A stretch of DNA of 41,474 bases from Oscillibacter sp. (GCA_022791135.1 JAAVYM010000073.1:1-41474); one strand, 5' to 3'. Positions 1 to 8,200 are shown, counted from the first letter of the stretch. Notes: generated by a model from the letters alone, not told the origin. Numbers and translations are program-made.

Positions 1-1
1 C

Positions 2-166
2 CGCCGCCGCACCAGAGTAGTGGGCTGCTTCCCGGATGGCAATTCTGCTTTGATGCTGGTCTGTGCCAGGCTCCGCCATGTAGCTGGCACACAGTGGGGC
101 AACAAGAAGTACATGAATATGAAGCACTTAGTGGCTACCCGGGAGGATGCCTCTATTGCTGGCTGA
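2..166 (+). mobile_element. IS256-family (mutator-type) transposase, C-terminal end, cut by window edge
   Basis: An open frame runs from the window edge to a TGA at 164-166 (54 codons). It reads RRRTRVVGCFPDGNSALMLV and continues into VCARLRHVAGTQWG. The pattern RTRVVGxFPDGxSALMLVxARLR followed by a small-residue/W-G motif is the C-terminal signature of mutator-type transposases, which move DNA by a DDE mechanism. Only the tail is visible, so intactness cannot be judged. A terminal inverted repeat would be expected in roughly 180-230; AT-rich sequence (TTTGCGCATAACTCTTGACA) lies there, but without the left end it cannot be confirmed. The gene converges on the excisionase-like gene that follows. 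Confidence 0.75.
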
Positions 167-237
167 TTCTATTCTGCCAGAGCCTGCAAACTATTTTGCG
201 CATAACTCTTGACATTACCTGGCCCAATGCTGTTTCC

Positions 238-441
238 TCATTTGGCACCTCCGAACTGAGCATCCACCCACTGCGTGAACTTTTCCTTGGGTACCACCAT
301 GCGACTGCCCACACGCAGCACGGGGAAGCCCGGCTCGTGCATCAGCTCGTAGGCTGTGGAGGGAGAGACGCCCAGCACTTGTGCCGTCAGACTTGCGTTG
401 AGAAACAGCGGCAGGTCATCGTAGCTTTTGCAGTTTGACAT
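238..441 (-). CDS. Excisionase-like helix-turn-helix DNA-binding protein
   Basis: A protein of 67 residues from the ATG at 441. The core (LNASLTAQVLGVSPSTAYEL, then FPVLRVGSRMVVPKEKFTQW) is the winged-helix MerR/excisionase fold (HTH_17): helix, turn, recognition helix, a wing containing G-S-R, and a helix ending in W. Such proteins direct excision of integrative elements or act as small element-encoded repressors. The same frame is open to an ATG at 582, but the added N-terminus is low in hydrophobic residues and unlike the family, so the short form is preferred; neither start has a strong ribosome binding site. The nearby transposase and DUF6076-like gene suggest the remains of an integrative element. 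No integrase gene is visible in the window. Confidence 0.7.
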   Translation of the reverse strand: MSNCKSYDDLPLFLNASLTAQVLGVSPSTAYELMHEPGFPVLRVGSRMVVPKEKFTQWVDAQFGGAK

Positions 442-800
442 TTGCAGCAGTTCGGCGGCCTTTTTACATTGACTGCTTTTTGATCTTGGTTGGCCATGCA
501 CCGTACCCGTTCCTGCCCTGTGGCCTTGTTTGACCTCCACGGCGTTTTCTTCGACCTTGGCGCGCTCAACTGTTTTCAGCATCTTGGCGTCGCTTCCCCG
601 GTGAGTATCGTCTCCGGTGATGGGTATTCAGTTGTCGAGATGCGCAGAGGGCGGCTGTATTTCCTATTGACAAAAACCACTCACCCAATGTTAGACTTAT
701 TGAAATAAGATATTGACAGTCAATGTGCTTTTGAGGGTAACACACTCTCATCGCTTTGCCAAGTCTATTTTAACGATTGTCCATTTTGGGGGAGGCGCGT
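442..800. other. Intergenic region, 359 bp, with a perfect palindrome
   Basis: No convincing gene. It holds a perfect 13-bp palindrome ATTGACAGTCAAT at 712-724, which could be an operator for the downstream plus-strand gene, and a GGAGG ribosome binding site at 791-795. The left part (442-582) is still open in the minus frame of the helix-turn-helix gene. Confidence 0.4.
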
Positions 801-1766
801 ATGTGGTACGTTAAAATGTATTTCTCGGAGAAGAGGGAGTTCTTTCAGTATGACGCCGCCGGCACGCAGGGGGCGCCCTCCGTCTCTCGGGAGTTTCCGT
901 TTCTGGAGAGCTTGCTTTCTTTTCTGGAGATGGACTGCGAGGAACTGGCGCCCATGCTCCGACAGATCACCGAAAATTGGAGCCGCCTGATTTCAGAGGA
1001 CGACCGGCAGGCTGGGGCGAACGCCATGGTGGAGCTTGGCCAGCTCAAGCAGCGGCACATCTACCTGGAGCTTCTGTATGTGCGCTGGTATGACCGCTTC
1101 TCCAGGATGGGAGATTTCGGTGACCGGGGCAGTGAGGAGGACCGGCAGATGCTGGAGGAACTGCGGCTTCTTCCGGAACAGCTTCCCCTGTATCAGAAAC
1201 AGATCCAGCGGTTCTTGGAGTTGGTCCTGGACGTGGACAGCGCGGGGTGGGACCCGCAGCAGCAGGCGTCCCGGAACTATTTGCACGACGCACCGAAGGA
1301 TCCGGCACTGTTTGCCTTCCTGCCAATCCCCCTCGGCTTTGAGCCGGTGGAGCAGGGACGCTGTTCACCGGTCCTGTACTCCGGCACGATCAGGGATATG
1401 ATCGACTACTCCTTGCGCAGCTGTGTGGAGCGGGGTATTACTGTGCGTCACTGCAAGAACTGCGGACGCTGGTTCCCCCAGACCGGGCGGGTTAGCGCGG
1501 AGTACTGCGAGCGCCCGGTGGCTTCGGGACAGCAGACCTGCCGGGAGATGGGGGCCTTCCAGCAGTGGACGAAGAAGCAGTTCGACGATCCGGTGTTTAA
1601 GGTTTACCGCAAGGAGTACAAGCGGCGCTTCGCCTGGATCAGGGCTGGGCGGATCTCCGACACTGATTTCTACGCCTGGAGTGAGCAGGCCAGAGAAGAA
1701 AAAAAGAAGTGCGGCAGCGGCGCCCTCTCTCTGGAGGACTTCACGGCGTGGCTGAAGAACTCCTGA
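801..1766 (+). CDS. DUF6076-like protein with a Cys-cluster (zinc-ribbon-like) motif
   Basis: A 321-residue cytoplasmic protein. ATG 801 is chosen over an in-frame ATG at 777 because GGAGG lies at 791-795, five bases ahead of it. The N-terminal two-thirds is mostly helical and charged. The C-terminal part carries CKNCGRWF (about residues 218-221), then YCERP (about 236) and C-R-E (about 247): four cysteines in the CxxC...C...C spacing of a zinc ribbon, followed by a basic stretch (KVYRKEYKRRF). It resembles the DUF6076 family of Firmicutes accessory regions, assigned from memory of the Cys motif. Function is unknown; a DNA-binding role is only a guess. Its position beside transposase and excisionase-like genes fits element cargo. 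Confidence 0.65.
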   Translation: MWYVKMYFSEKREFFQYDAAGTQGAPSVSREFPFLESLLSFLEMDCEELAPMLRQITENWSRLISEDDRQAGANAMVELGQLKQRHIYLELLYVRWYDRFSRMGDFGDRGSEEDRQMLEELRLLPEQLPLYQKQIQRFLELVLDVDSAGWDPQQQASRNYLHDAPKDPALFAFLPIPLGFEPVEQGRCSPVLYSGTIRDMIDYSLRSCVERGITVRHCKNCGRWFPQTGRVSAEYCERPVASGQQTCREMGAFQQWTKKQFDDPVFKVYRKEYKRRFAWIRAGRISDTDFYAWSEQAREEKKKCGSGALSLEDFTAWLKNS

Positions 1767-1784
1767 GATCACAGGATAGAAAAC

Positions 1785-1815
1785 ACGGGACCGGACACTC
1801 AGCCGATCCCGTATT
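1785..1815 (+). terminator. Possible terminator after the DUF6076-like gene
   Basis: ACGGGA and TCCCGT pair around an inner CGG/CCG stem, followed by ATTCTTT. The T-run is weak. No gene is seen in the remaining sequence up to 2039, between the convergent DUF6076-like and YitT genes. Confidence 0.35.
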
Positions 1816-2039
1816 CTTTGTCTATGGCGAGGCAGTTTTCGGTGCGCTTACGGCTCCGCCTCATAGAGCTGAGCGCAGGGAGGGGGTGTCTTCTTCCTGT
1901 GGAAGGGGTGCTCCAGTGCGGGCTGTGAATAGTCTGCTTCATTTAAGGGTTTCCGCATGCCGCTGATCGTGACAAAAAATTCTACCGGATAGCTTGTATC
2001 TTCTTTTCGGCTATTTTCAAATGATCCTGTTTCTAAAAA

Positions 2040-2886
2040 TTAGACGCTGGAGAAGCCACGGCCAGACACGTCCACGGTACTGGACATGCTTATAAAGGCC
2101 GGGAGCGCATTCTGCCGGATATAGAGCTGTAGCTGGCCGGCCTGCCGCCGGGTCAGGGTGGTGAAGACGATGGACTGTTCCGTTCCCGTGCAGGCACTCT
2201 TGGCCTGGCTGACGGTGGCACTTCGGCCAAGGGTGCGGGTGACGTAATCGCACACCGGCCCGGCGTCCGCACAGACCACCTTGACCGACTTGCACATGGA
2301 GATGCTGCCGGTAATGTCGTCGATCAGGAAGGTTTTCACCGCCAGGCCCACGGTGGAGTAGAGAACCGACTGGAGGTCGAAGACGAACACAGCCAGGGCC
2401 ACCATCACAAGGTCAATCCGGAACAGAGCCACGCCGATATTCTGAAGGTGGGCGTACTTCTTTAGGATTGTGGCCGGGATATCCGTCCCGCCGCTGGAGG
2501 CTCCCAGGTGGAACAGCAGGGCGCTGCCCGCCGAGGGCAGAGATACCGCCAGGATGAATTCCAGCATTGGCTGGTCGGTCAGAGGGTTTCGCCAGAGGGA
2601 ACAAACTCTCAAAAACCATCAGCAGGGTCGAGAGGACGGCACTGGCGAAGGCGGTGGTCATGGCGAAGGCCCGTCCCACGAACACAAAAGCCGCTAGCAG
2701 CAAGATTAAGTTTGCTATTGCGTTAAACTCGCTGGCGGTGATGGGCAGGAGCTGAGCGGCGATGGTGGAGAGTCCCGTAACCCCGCCGAAGCAGAACTGG
2801 TTTGGAAACAGGAAAAAGTAATCCCCCACGGACATGACAAACACGGCCAACGTCATCAGCCCGTACCGCTGTAGCTTCTTGTCCAT
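2040..2886 (-). pseudogene. YitT-family membrane protein, frameshifted
   Basis: The protein is split between two frames. The first (from ATG 2886, MDKKLQRYGLM) holds the opening membrane helices, including FLFPNQFCFGGVTGLSTIAA. The second resumes with PLTDQPMLEFILA and continues through GASSGGTDIPATILKKY into the C-terminal DUF2179 domain (about VVCADAG to the end at 2040). One extra base within 2578-2590 (a GGTCAGAGGG stretch) accounts for the break; removing it gives 281 residues, the normal YitT length. YitT proteins are integral membrane proteins of unclear substrate, with a soluble C-terminal domain. It is the last gene of the PTS-deglycase operon, starting 8 bp after the HAD gene. Either a recent pseudogene or a sequencing error; both halves otherwise look intact. 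Confidence 0.8.
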
Positions 2887-2894
2887 GCCAGCCC

Positions 2895-3518
2895 TCACAG
2901 GAACGCCAGCACGCCGTCCAGCCGGTCCAGCGTAGCGTCGGCGGCGCTCTGGTCCAGCCTTAGCTCCGGGCGGGGTTTCAGGGCGTAGACGCGAATACCT
3001 GCCCGTTTGGCGGCGGTGATGCCGGTGGGGGAGTCCTCCACGGCCAGGGCCGTCTCCGCCGTCAGCCCCAGGGCCTCCATGGCTCGAAAATAAATCTCCG
3101 GGTCCGGTTTGTGGGCTTTGCACTGTTCCCCACTGATACAGAAGTCCACCAGCGTCTCCGCCCCAGCCAGCCGTACTACCTCCTTCACTGCCCCCAAGTA
3201 GGACGAGGATGCGATTCCGATTTTCAGCCCTCTTTCCTTCAAGGCCCGGAAGAGGCCGGGGACCTGGGGATTCAGTAGCTCCCTATAGGGCACTGGATGC
3301 AGATGCCGGTAAGCCCGGTAGCCCATCAGCATCTCCTGACGGAACTCCGGGTCGTCTGGTACCAGCGCCTCCCAGATGGCCCGCTCATTGGACCCCACAA
3401 AGCTGTTGTCGGAAACGGGAAAGTCCATTCGCTGGAAGAACTCCATTCGCCGCTTCTGGTAGTACCACTCGCTGTCCACCAGCACGCCGTCCATATCAAA
3501 AATAACCCCTTTGACCAT
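2895..3518 (-). CDS. HAD-superfamily hydrolase (beta-phosphoglucomutase/phosphatase-like)
   Basis: A 207-residue protein. ATG 3518 has AGGAGG eight bases upstream; a longer frame to 3605 overlaps the previous gene and is unlikely. Motif I is FDMDGVLVDS (Asp nucleophile and acid/base Asp near residues 8 and 10), a helical cap follows, motif II is the Ser of IASSS, motif III the Lys of KAHKPDPEIY, and motif IV VEDSPTGI. This is the subfamily I sugar-phosphatase/phosphoglucomutase layout. It sits between the SIS deglycase and the YitT gene of a PTS operon, so its likely substrate is a sugar phosphate from that pathway, for example to relieve phosphosugar build-up. The substrate is inference. Confidence 0.85.
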   Translation of the reverse strand: MVKGVIFDMDGVLVDSEWYYQKRRMEFFQRMDFPVSDNSFVGSNERAIWEALVPDDPEFRQEMLMGYRAYRHLHPVPYRELLNPQVPGLFRALKERGLKIGIASSSYLGAVKEVVRLAGAETLVDFCISGEQCKAHKPDPEIYFRAMEALGLTAETALAVEDSPTGITAAKRAGIRVYALKPRPELRLDQSAADATLDRLDGVLAFL

Positions 3519-3594
3519 GGTGCCAACCTCCTGAAAAGCCACGGGAGGACGGGCTGCCGCCCGCCCTCCCGGCAAGTGTTTTGATAGATTAGAA

Positions 3595-4578
3595 TCAATA
3601 CTCAATTTTCCACATATAGCGCCGCTTGCTCAGGGGATGCTGGCGGATGAAGCTCAGCTCCTCGGCAAAGACGCGGAAGACGGCGGTGTGCAGCAGGGGG
3701 TTGAAGTAGGTGGCCACGTCACTGCTGGCAGCAGAGGCGAGGTTGTAATCCTTGGCATCCACCACGGTGGTCAGGGCGTCGAAGCGCTGGAGGAAGGTCA
3801 GGGCGCGGGCATCCACTGGGCGGGTCTTACCATCGTTCATCAGCAGGATGAAGGGTACGTCCTTGTCCACGATTTCAAAGGGGCCATGGAAGAACTCACC
3901 GGAGTGGAAGGAGCCGGAGTTGATCCACTGCATTTCCATCATCAGGCAGATGGAGGTGGAATAGGCGACCTCGGCGGAGGCACCGGAGGACATGACGTAG
4001 ACCACAGGAGCGCCGGCGTACTTGGCGGCAAACTCCTTGGCGGCCTTCCGGGCGGACTGGGCGCTGTTCTCGGCCAGCTCGAAGATGTTGTCGAAGCCCG
4101 CCAGCATCTGCTCGTATTTGTCGTAGCCCTCGGTCTGCTGAAGGAGCTCCAGGGCCAGAGCCATGACGTAGCCCATCTTCTCCAGTTTGGCGGCGTAGTT
4201 GGCCTCAAAGCCATGGACAATGGCGAAGTCCGCTTCCTTGGTCAGGGGGGAACCGGCGGCGTGGGTGACGGCGATCACGGTGGCTCCGGCAGCCTTGGCC
4301 ACGGAGTTGGCCTGAACCGTCTCAGGGGTGTTGCCGCCCAGGGAGGCGGTGATGACCAGGGTGTTCCCGCCCAGCCAGTCGGGGGTGTCGTTGTTGAACT
4401 CGGCGGCGGTGTAGTGATAGGAGCGGAGCTTCTTGGCGGCGCTGGTCAGGAAATACTTGGCGGGATACAGTTCGCTCTTGGATGCGCCGCAGCCCACAAA
4501 GGCCACGTTTTCAATGGTGTGAGAGGCGGTGATTTTGGAGACGATTTCCTTGACCTTGCCCATGTCGATGTTGTACAT
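3595..4578 (-). CDS. SIS-domain sugar-phosphate deglycase/isomerase (FrlB/GfrF-like)
   Basis: A 327-residue cytoplasmic protein with two SIS domains. The first has VAFVGCGASK and ITASLGGNTPET (phosphosugar loop); the second has VYVMSSGASAEVAYS and FHSGEFFHGPFEI. The C-terminus KRRYMWKIEY closely resembles FrlB-type fructosamine-6-phosphate deglycases rather than GlmS, and the glutaminase domain of GlmS is absent. These enzymes split a 6-phosphorylated Amadori product such as fructoselysine or glucoselysine 6-phosphate into glucose 6-phosphate and the free amine. The gene follows a complete mannose-type PTS that would deliver a phosphorylated substrate, and no sugar kinase is present, matching Salmonella gfr-type rather than E. 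coli frl-type logic. An AGGAGG site precedes ATG 4578. The exact substrate is not readable from sequence. Confidence 0.8.
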   Translation of the reverse strand: MYNIDMGKVKEIVSKITASHTIENVAFVGCGASKSELYPAKYFLTSAAKKLRSYHYTAAEFNNDTPDWLGGNTLVITASLGGNTPETVQANSVAKAAGATVIAVTHAAGSPLTKEADFAIVHGFEANYAAKLEKMGYVMALALELLQQTEGYDKYEQMLAGFDNIFELAENSAQSARKAAKEFAAKYAGAPVVYVMSSGASAEVAYSTSICLMMEMQWINSGSFHSGEFFHGPFEIVDKDVPFILLMNDGKTRPVDARALTFLQRFDALTTVVDAKDYNLASAASSDVATYFNPLLHTAVFRVFAEELSFIRQHPLSKRRYMWKIEY

Positions 4579-4649
4579 GATAAATTTCCTCCTGATATGT
4601 TTTGATATAATGGGGTGGAAGGTGAATGTAAAAAGAGACGGTTTTTGCG

Positions 4650-5474
4650 TCAGACCAGGATGTGCAGGGCGTTGATGACGATGCCGCCCACGATGCAGAT
4701 GGCCAACAGCCAGCCGGTCTTAAAGCGCTTTTTGATCAAGGCGTACATCGTCATGACCACTGCCAGGTCGATGGCGCAGGGCAGAATGGAGTCGATGATA
4801 TCCTGCAAGACCAGCCCGGCGCTTTCAAAGGTGATGGGCGTTGTGATGCCCACCATGCTGGCTACCATGGCTCCGATGACCATCAGTCCCACGATGCCGC
4901 AGACGTACATGAGCTGGTCCATCATGCCGCCCTGGAGCTTGGTGAGGTACTTGCTGCCCATGGTGTAGCCCAGCTTTCCGGCGAACCAGGTGATCACGAA
5001 GGAGGGCACAAAGGAGATCAGCATGGCCAGGATGGGACCAAGGATGCTGCCCTGCTGAGCCAGCTGAATGCCCAGGCCAAAGGCGATAATGCGGATGGTG
5101 CCCTGGAAAAAGCTGTCGCCCACGCCGGAGAGGGGACCCATCAGGGAGGTCTTCACAGCGTTGATGGTGTCGGGATTGAAGTTCTCCCGGTCGGCGGCGT
5201 ATTGCTCCTCCATAGAGGAGGCCAGGCCCAGGGTGAAGGCACTGGTCTGGGGCGTGCAGTTATAGAAGGCCATGTGGCGCTGATACGCCTCTTTTTTATA
5301 AGCCAGCTGCTGGGGGTCCTTCTCGTCGGGGTAGAGCCGGTCCAGAGTTGGTGCAATGCCGAAGAGGAAGCCCATGTTCATCTGCCGTTCGTAGTTCCAG
5401 GAGTCCTGGATGGCCCAGGAGCGCCACAGGAACTGCCAATACCGTTTGCGGTCGCTGATTTTCGTGCTGCTCAT
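4650..5474 (-). CDS. PTS mannose/fructose/sorbose-family transporter subunit IID
   Basis: A 274-residue membrane subunit. The N-terminal cytoplasmic part (FLWRSWAIQDSWNYERQMNM, GFLFGIAPTL) and SLMGPLSGVGDSFFQGT are classic EIID motifs; hydrophobic segments follow through the second half, ending in IVGGIVINALHIL. EIID forms the membrane channel with EIIC and takes phosphate from EIIB during uptake. It begins 14 bp after EIIC. The 71-bp gap to the deglycase contains a weak GACG/CGTC hairpin followed by TCTTTTT on the minus strand, which could attenuate downstream expression. Confidence 0.95.
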   Translation of the reverse strand: MSSTKISDRKRYWQFLWRSWAIQDSWNYERQMNMGFLFGIAPTLDRLYPDEKDPQQLAYKKEAYQRHMAFYNCTPQTSAFTLGLASSMEEQYAADRENFNPDTINAVKTSLMGPLSGVGDSFFQGTIRIIAFGLGIQLAQQGSILGPILAMLISFVPSFVITWFAGKLGYTMGSKYLTKLQGGMMDQLMYVCGIVGLMVIGAMVASMVGITTPITFESAGLVLQDIIDSILPCAIDLAVVMTMYALIKKRFKTGWLLAICIVGGIVINALHILV

Positions 5475-5488
5475 TGCCTCGTCCTCCT

Positions 5489-6292
5489 TTACAGATCGTC
5501 GTCTTCCAGCGGATCGTAGTCATCGGCCACCGGCGCGCCGCTGGCGGAGGCCGCAGCGGCCCCGCCCCGGAATTTCAGCCCCGTCAGCACGATGGCGATG
5601 ATGCAGGCGAAGATGGCGATGGCGGTGATATTCAGTCCCAGATAGCCCACCAGGAAAAAGCCCAGCAGGAAGAAAGGCATCAGGCTTTTGTTGAGCATGC
5701 TGCTCATCAGCAGGGAAATACCGTAGGCGGTGAGGAACTTGCTGCCCAGGTTTAATCCGTCGGTGAGCCAGGCAGGGATGACCTCCACCAGCTTCTGGAC
5801 GAAATCGGTGCCCAGGTAGACGGCCAGAAAGATGGGCACGAAGTACATCAGGGAGTAAAGCACCGTACCCCAGAGGATGTGCATACTGGTGGCCCGGCGG
5901 AAATTGCCCTGCTCGATGGCGTGGTCCGCCGCATGGGTGAGGTTGGAGAGGATGGTCCGCATGACCACGCCCAGCATCTGGCCGAGAACCGCGATGGGGA
6001 TTGCCAGAGCCAAAGCGGTTTCCGTACTGGCGTCCGTGAGGATGGCAAAGGCGGAGCAGATGATGGCGGCCATGTTCATGTCCGGGGGTGCCGCTGCGCC
6101 AATAACCACCAGGCCCAGGCTCATCAGCTCGATGGATGCACCCACGGCCAGGCCGGTGGGAAGGTCGCCCAAAATTAGGCCCACGATGGTGCAGGTGATC
6201 AGGGGGCGCTCGAAGTTCAGACGGCCCAGCAGGCGGGAGTCTAGGATACAGAACACGCCTACCAGTCCCAGGATCAGGGAAGTGACAAACAT
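5489..6292 (-). CDS. PTS mannose/fructose/sorbose-family transporter subunit IIC
   Basis: A 267-residue protein, almost wholly hydrophobic, with about eight membrane segments. Family marks are LLGRLNFERPLITCTIVGLI and LPTGLAVGASIELMSLGLV near the N-terminus. The C-terminus ends in an acidic tail (DDYDPLEDDDL). EIIC forms the sugar permease together with EIID. It lies in the fixed order IIA-IIB-IIC-IID and is 40 bp downstream of EIIB with its own AGGAGG site. The acidic tail resembles the acidic end of EIIA (NEEDDDL) in the same operon. Confidence 0.95.
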   Translation of the reverse strand: MFVTSLILGLVGVFCILDSRLLGRLNFERPLITCTIVGLILGDLPTGLAVGASIELMSLGLVVIGAAAPPDMNMAAIICSAFAILTDASTETALALAIPIAVLGQMLGVVMRTILSNLTHAADHAIEQGNFRRATSMHILWGTVLYSLMYFVPIFLAVYLGTDFVQKLVEVIPAWLTDGLNLGSKFLTAYGISLLMSSMLNKSLMPFFLLGFFLVGYLGLNITAIAIFACIIAIVLTGLKFRGGAAAASASGAPVADDYDPLEDDDL

Positions 6293-6332
6293 CGGGGATT
6301 TCCTCCTTTATTCGGTTCTGTTTCTTGAGCCG

Positions 6333-6797
6333 TTACAGCTTCAGAGCTTCCTCTTTGTGGCTGGGAGTCTGCTGCATGAAGATTTTAACTCCCCCGTCCA
6401 GCAGTTCCTTTGTCTGGGCGATTTCCTCTTCCGTCAGGAAGACGGACTGACCATATTGCTTGGTGCCAGGGCGATTTGCAGTAGCGCCGTAATTGATTTC
6501 TCTGATTTTCGGATAGCCCTTGCAGAAGGCCCGGAGCGTAGCGACGTTTCCGAAGATGAACATGATGTTCTCATTCAGCGTCTCCACCTTGGGCATCTTG
6601 GCCAGGGCTTTCTCCAGGGGAAAGATATTCAGCTTGACGCCGGTGGGCTTGCTGAGGGACAGAGCGGATTTTTTCAGATCATCATTCGCCGCCTCGTCGT
6701 CCACTACAATGATGCGCTGGGCGCTGACGTGACCGGTCCAGGCGAAGACCACCTGGCCGTGGAGCAGGCGGTAGTCCAGTCTTACCAATTTGATCAT
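6333..6797 (-). CDS. PTS mannose/fructose/sorbose-family transporter subunit IIB
   Basis: A 154-residue cytoplasmic phosphocarrier. The N-terminus MIKLVRLDYRLLHGQV contains the active-site His (H13 in RLLHGQV) that accepts phosphate from EIIA and passes it to the incoming sugar. IIVVDDEAANDD and MPKVETLNENIMFIFGN are typical of the EIIB Man family. Its ATG overlaps the EIIA stop by 4 bp (6794-6797), so the two are translationally coupled. Confidence 0.95.
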   Translation of the reverse strand: MIKLVRLDYRLLHGQVVFAWTGHVSAQRIIVVDDEAANDDLKKSALSLSKPTGVKLNIFPLEKALAKMPKVETLNENIMFIFGNVATLRAFCKGYPKIREINYGATANRPGTKQYGQSVFLTEEEIAQTKELLDGGVKIFMQQTPSHKEEALKL

Positions 6798-7216
6798 AAG
6801 TCGTCGTCCTCCTCGTTTGCTGCGGTTTGCAGCAGTTTGTTGCAGTTTACGATCTGCCCCCTGGCTTCCTCCAGGAACTCCTCGATCTCCGCGTCACTGA
6901 GGGGTTCCTCCGCCGAGGCCAGGTTCAGGGCAAGGCACGCGTTGGTTCCACAGAGGATGGTCGCGCTGGGGAAGTCCGAGAGCAGTGTCAGCATATCGTT
7001 GTTGACGCTGCCTCCCATCACGTCGGTGAGGATATACACCGCATCTGTCGGATCGAAGCTGTTCAGCAGCCGCTTCGCCCGGACGGTAATGGGTTCGGTT
7101 TCGTCCCGGGTGGTGGAGATGGCGTGGACATTGGGGACCTCTCCCACAATCAGCTCCACGGTATCGCGCATTCCGGCGGACATCCCGCCGTGAGACGCCA
7201 GGATCACTTGATTCAC
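6794..7216 (-). CDS. PTS mannose/fructose-family transporter subunit IIA
   Basis: The first gene of the PTS operon, 140 residues. It opens NQVILASHGGMSAGM, where the His in ASHGGMS is the phosphorylation site receiving phosphate from HPr. VYILTDVMGGSVNND completes the EIIA Man fold; the end is acidic. A GTG at 7225 is also in frame but abuts the purine-rich site AAGGAAGG, whereas GTG 7216 lies nine bases from it and matches the usual family start. It lies downstream of a sigma-A-like promoter and a GntR-type operator. Confidence 0.93.
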   Translation of the reverse strand: MNQVILASHGGMSAGMRDTVELIVGEVPNVHAISTTRDETEPITVRAKRLLNSFDPTDAVYILTDVMGGSVNNDMLTLLSDFPSATILCGTNACLALNLASAEEPLSDAEIEEFLEEARGQIVNCNKLLQTAANEEDDDL

Positions 7217-7251
7217 CCTGTTCACCCTTCCTTTCTCACTCCATCAACATT

Positions 7252-7265
7252 GTATCATCATAAAC
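7252..7265 (-). promoter_or_regulatory. Putative GntR operator in the PTS operon leader
   Basis: GTATCATCATAAAC (read on plus) matches GTATCATTATAAAC at 8201-8214 in the gntR leader, 13 of 14 bases. Both copies lie about 20-30 bp downstream of the inferred transcription start, a position suited to repression. A second inverted repeat, AACGT-n5-ACGTT, lies beside it at 7263-7277. Confidence 0.55.
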
Positions 7266-7289
7266 GTTACATACGTTTTCTGTAAGGTT

Positions 7290-7319
7290 ATAATAATCCA
7301 ACTGCAAAGCGTTTGTCAA
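7290..7319 (-). promoter_or_regulatory. Sigma-A-type promoter of the PTS-deglycase operon
   Basis: On the minus strand, a perfect -35 TTGACA (7314-7319), an 18-bp spacer and -10 TATTAT (7290-7295). Transcription would start near 7283, about 65 bp upstream of the EIIA gene. Confidence 0.65.
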
Positions 7320-7382
7320 TAGCTCCGCCACAAGTTTTTGCGTTTTGTATGGTTGAATAACTCCGGGTAAATTCCTTTGTGA

Positions 7383-7419
7383 AAAACAGAAAAAGGCATC
7401 CCTCCGGGAGAGGGATGCC
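7383..7419 (-). terminator. Intrinsic terminator of the GntR gene
   Basis: A perfect 10-bp stem GGCATCCCTC/GAGGGATGCC with a 5-nt loop, followed on the minus strand by TTTTTCTGTTTTTC. It separates gntR from the PTS operon, which therefore needs its own promoter. Confidence 0.85.
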
Positions 7420-7440
7420 TGAGAACTCCAGCCATTCAGT

Positions 7441-8163
7441 TCAGATTTCGAACATATACCGGCTGCCGATGTAGTACGGCCGTCCAATACAAATAGGACG
7501 GTTTTCACGGTCCACGAAATAGCAGTTCAAATGAAGCAGCGCCTCACCCACCGGTACGTTTAACAGCGAGGACTGCTCCGAGGTGGCCCGGACAGCCTCA
7601 ATGGTGCGGCGGCTGGCGGCCGCCACCCGATAGCCGCTGACGGAGGCCATCAGTTCGAACACGGACTGGTTTTCCCAATCGGCTTGCATGAGGGACTTGA
7701 AGTCATGGTAAAGCATAAACAGATTTTCCAGGAAAACCGGCTGTCCGTCAGCGGTCCGGATCCGTTGGATGTAGAGCAGCAGCGCATCGTCCCCGCAGCC
7801 CCAGAAAGCCTTCTCATCCTCCCGCACAGGAACGATTTTCCGTTCGGCCACCTTTGCCCCCGCCAGCATGCCATATTCCCGGCAGGTCTTAGTAAAGCTC
7901 ACCACCTGGTTGCTGACAGAGAATTTCCGGTGAATGCGGGGGGCGCTGACGAAGGTGCCCCGGCCCTGCTGCTTGACGAGATACCCCTCGCTGCAAAGCT
8001 CTTCCACGGCCCGCCGGACGGTGACACGGCTGACAGAGTATTCCGCACTGAGTTCCGGTTCCGTAGGAATTTGTTCTTTGGGCTTGTATTTGCCGTGTTC
8101 AATGGCGGATTTGATATCGTCCTTGATCTGCTGGTAAAGGGGGACAAAAGTGTTTTCGGACAT
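7441..8163 (-). CDS. GntR-family transcriptional regulator with UTRA effector domain
   Basis: 240 residues from ATG 8163, preceded by AAAGGAG; a longer frame to 8268 runs through the promoter and is rejected. Residues about 5-70 form the winged helix of GntR proteins (PLYQQIKDDIKSAIEHGKY, IPTEPELSAEYSVSRVTVRR); residues about 90-235 form the UTRA ligand-binding domain (CREYGMLAGAKVAERKI, then RRTIEAVRAT). UTRA regulators usually repress a transport/catabolism operon and release it when a phosphorylated sugar binds. The gene sits directly upstream of the PTS-deglycase operon on the same strand, and a shared 14-bp sequence in both leaders is the likely operator. The phosphorylated Amadori product is a plausible inducer (inference). 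Confidence 0.9.
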   Translation of the reverse strand: MSENTFVPLYQQIKDDIKSAIEHGKYKPKEQIPTEPELSAEYSVSRVTVRRAVEELCSEGYLVKQQGRGTFVSAPRIHRKFSVSNQVVSFTKTCREYGMLAGAKVAERKIVPVREDEKAFWGCGDDALLLYIQRIRTADGQPVFLENLFMLYHDFKSLMQADWENQSVFELMASVSGYRVAAASRRTIEAVRATSEQSSLLNVPVGEALLHLNCYFVDRENRPICIGRPYYIGSRYMFEI

Positions 8164-8200
8164 GACAGGCTCCTTTTCGCTGCGGAGAGCTGGCCCCAGC

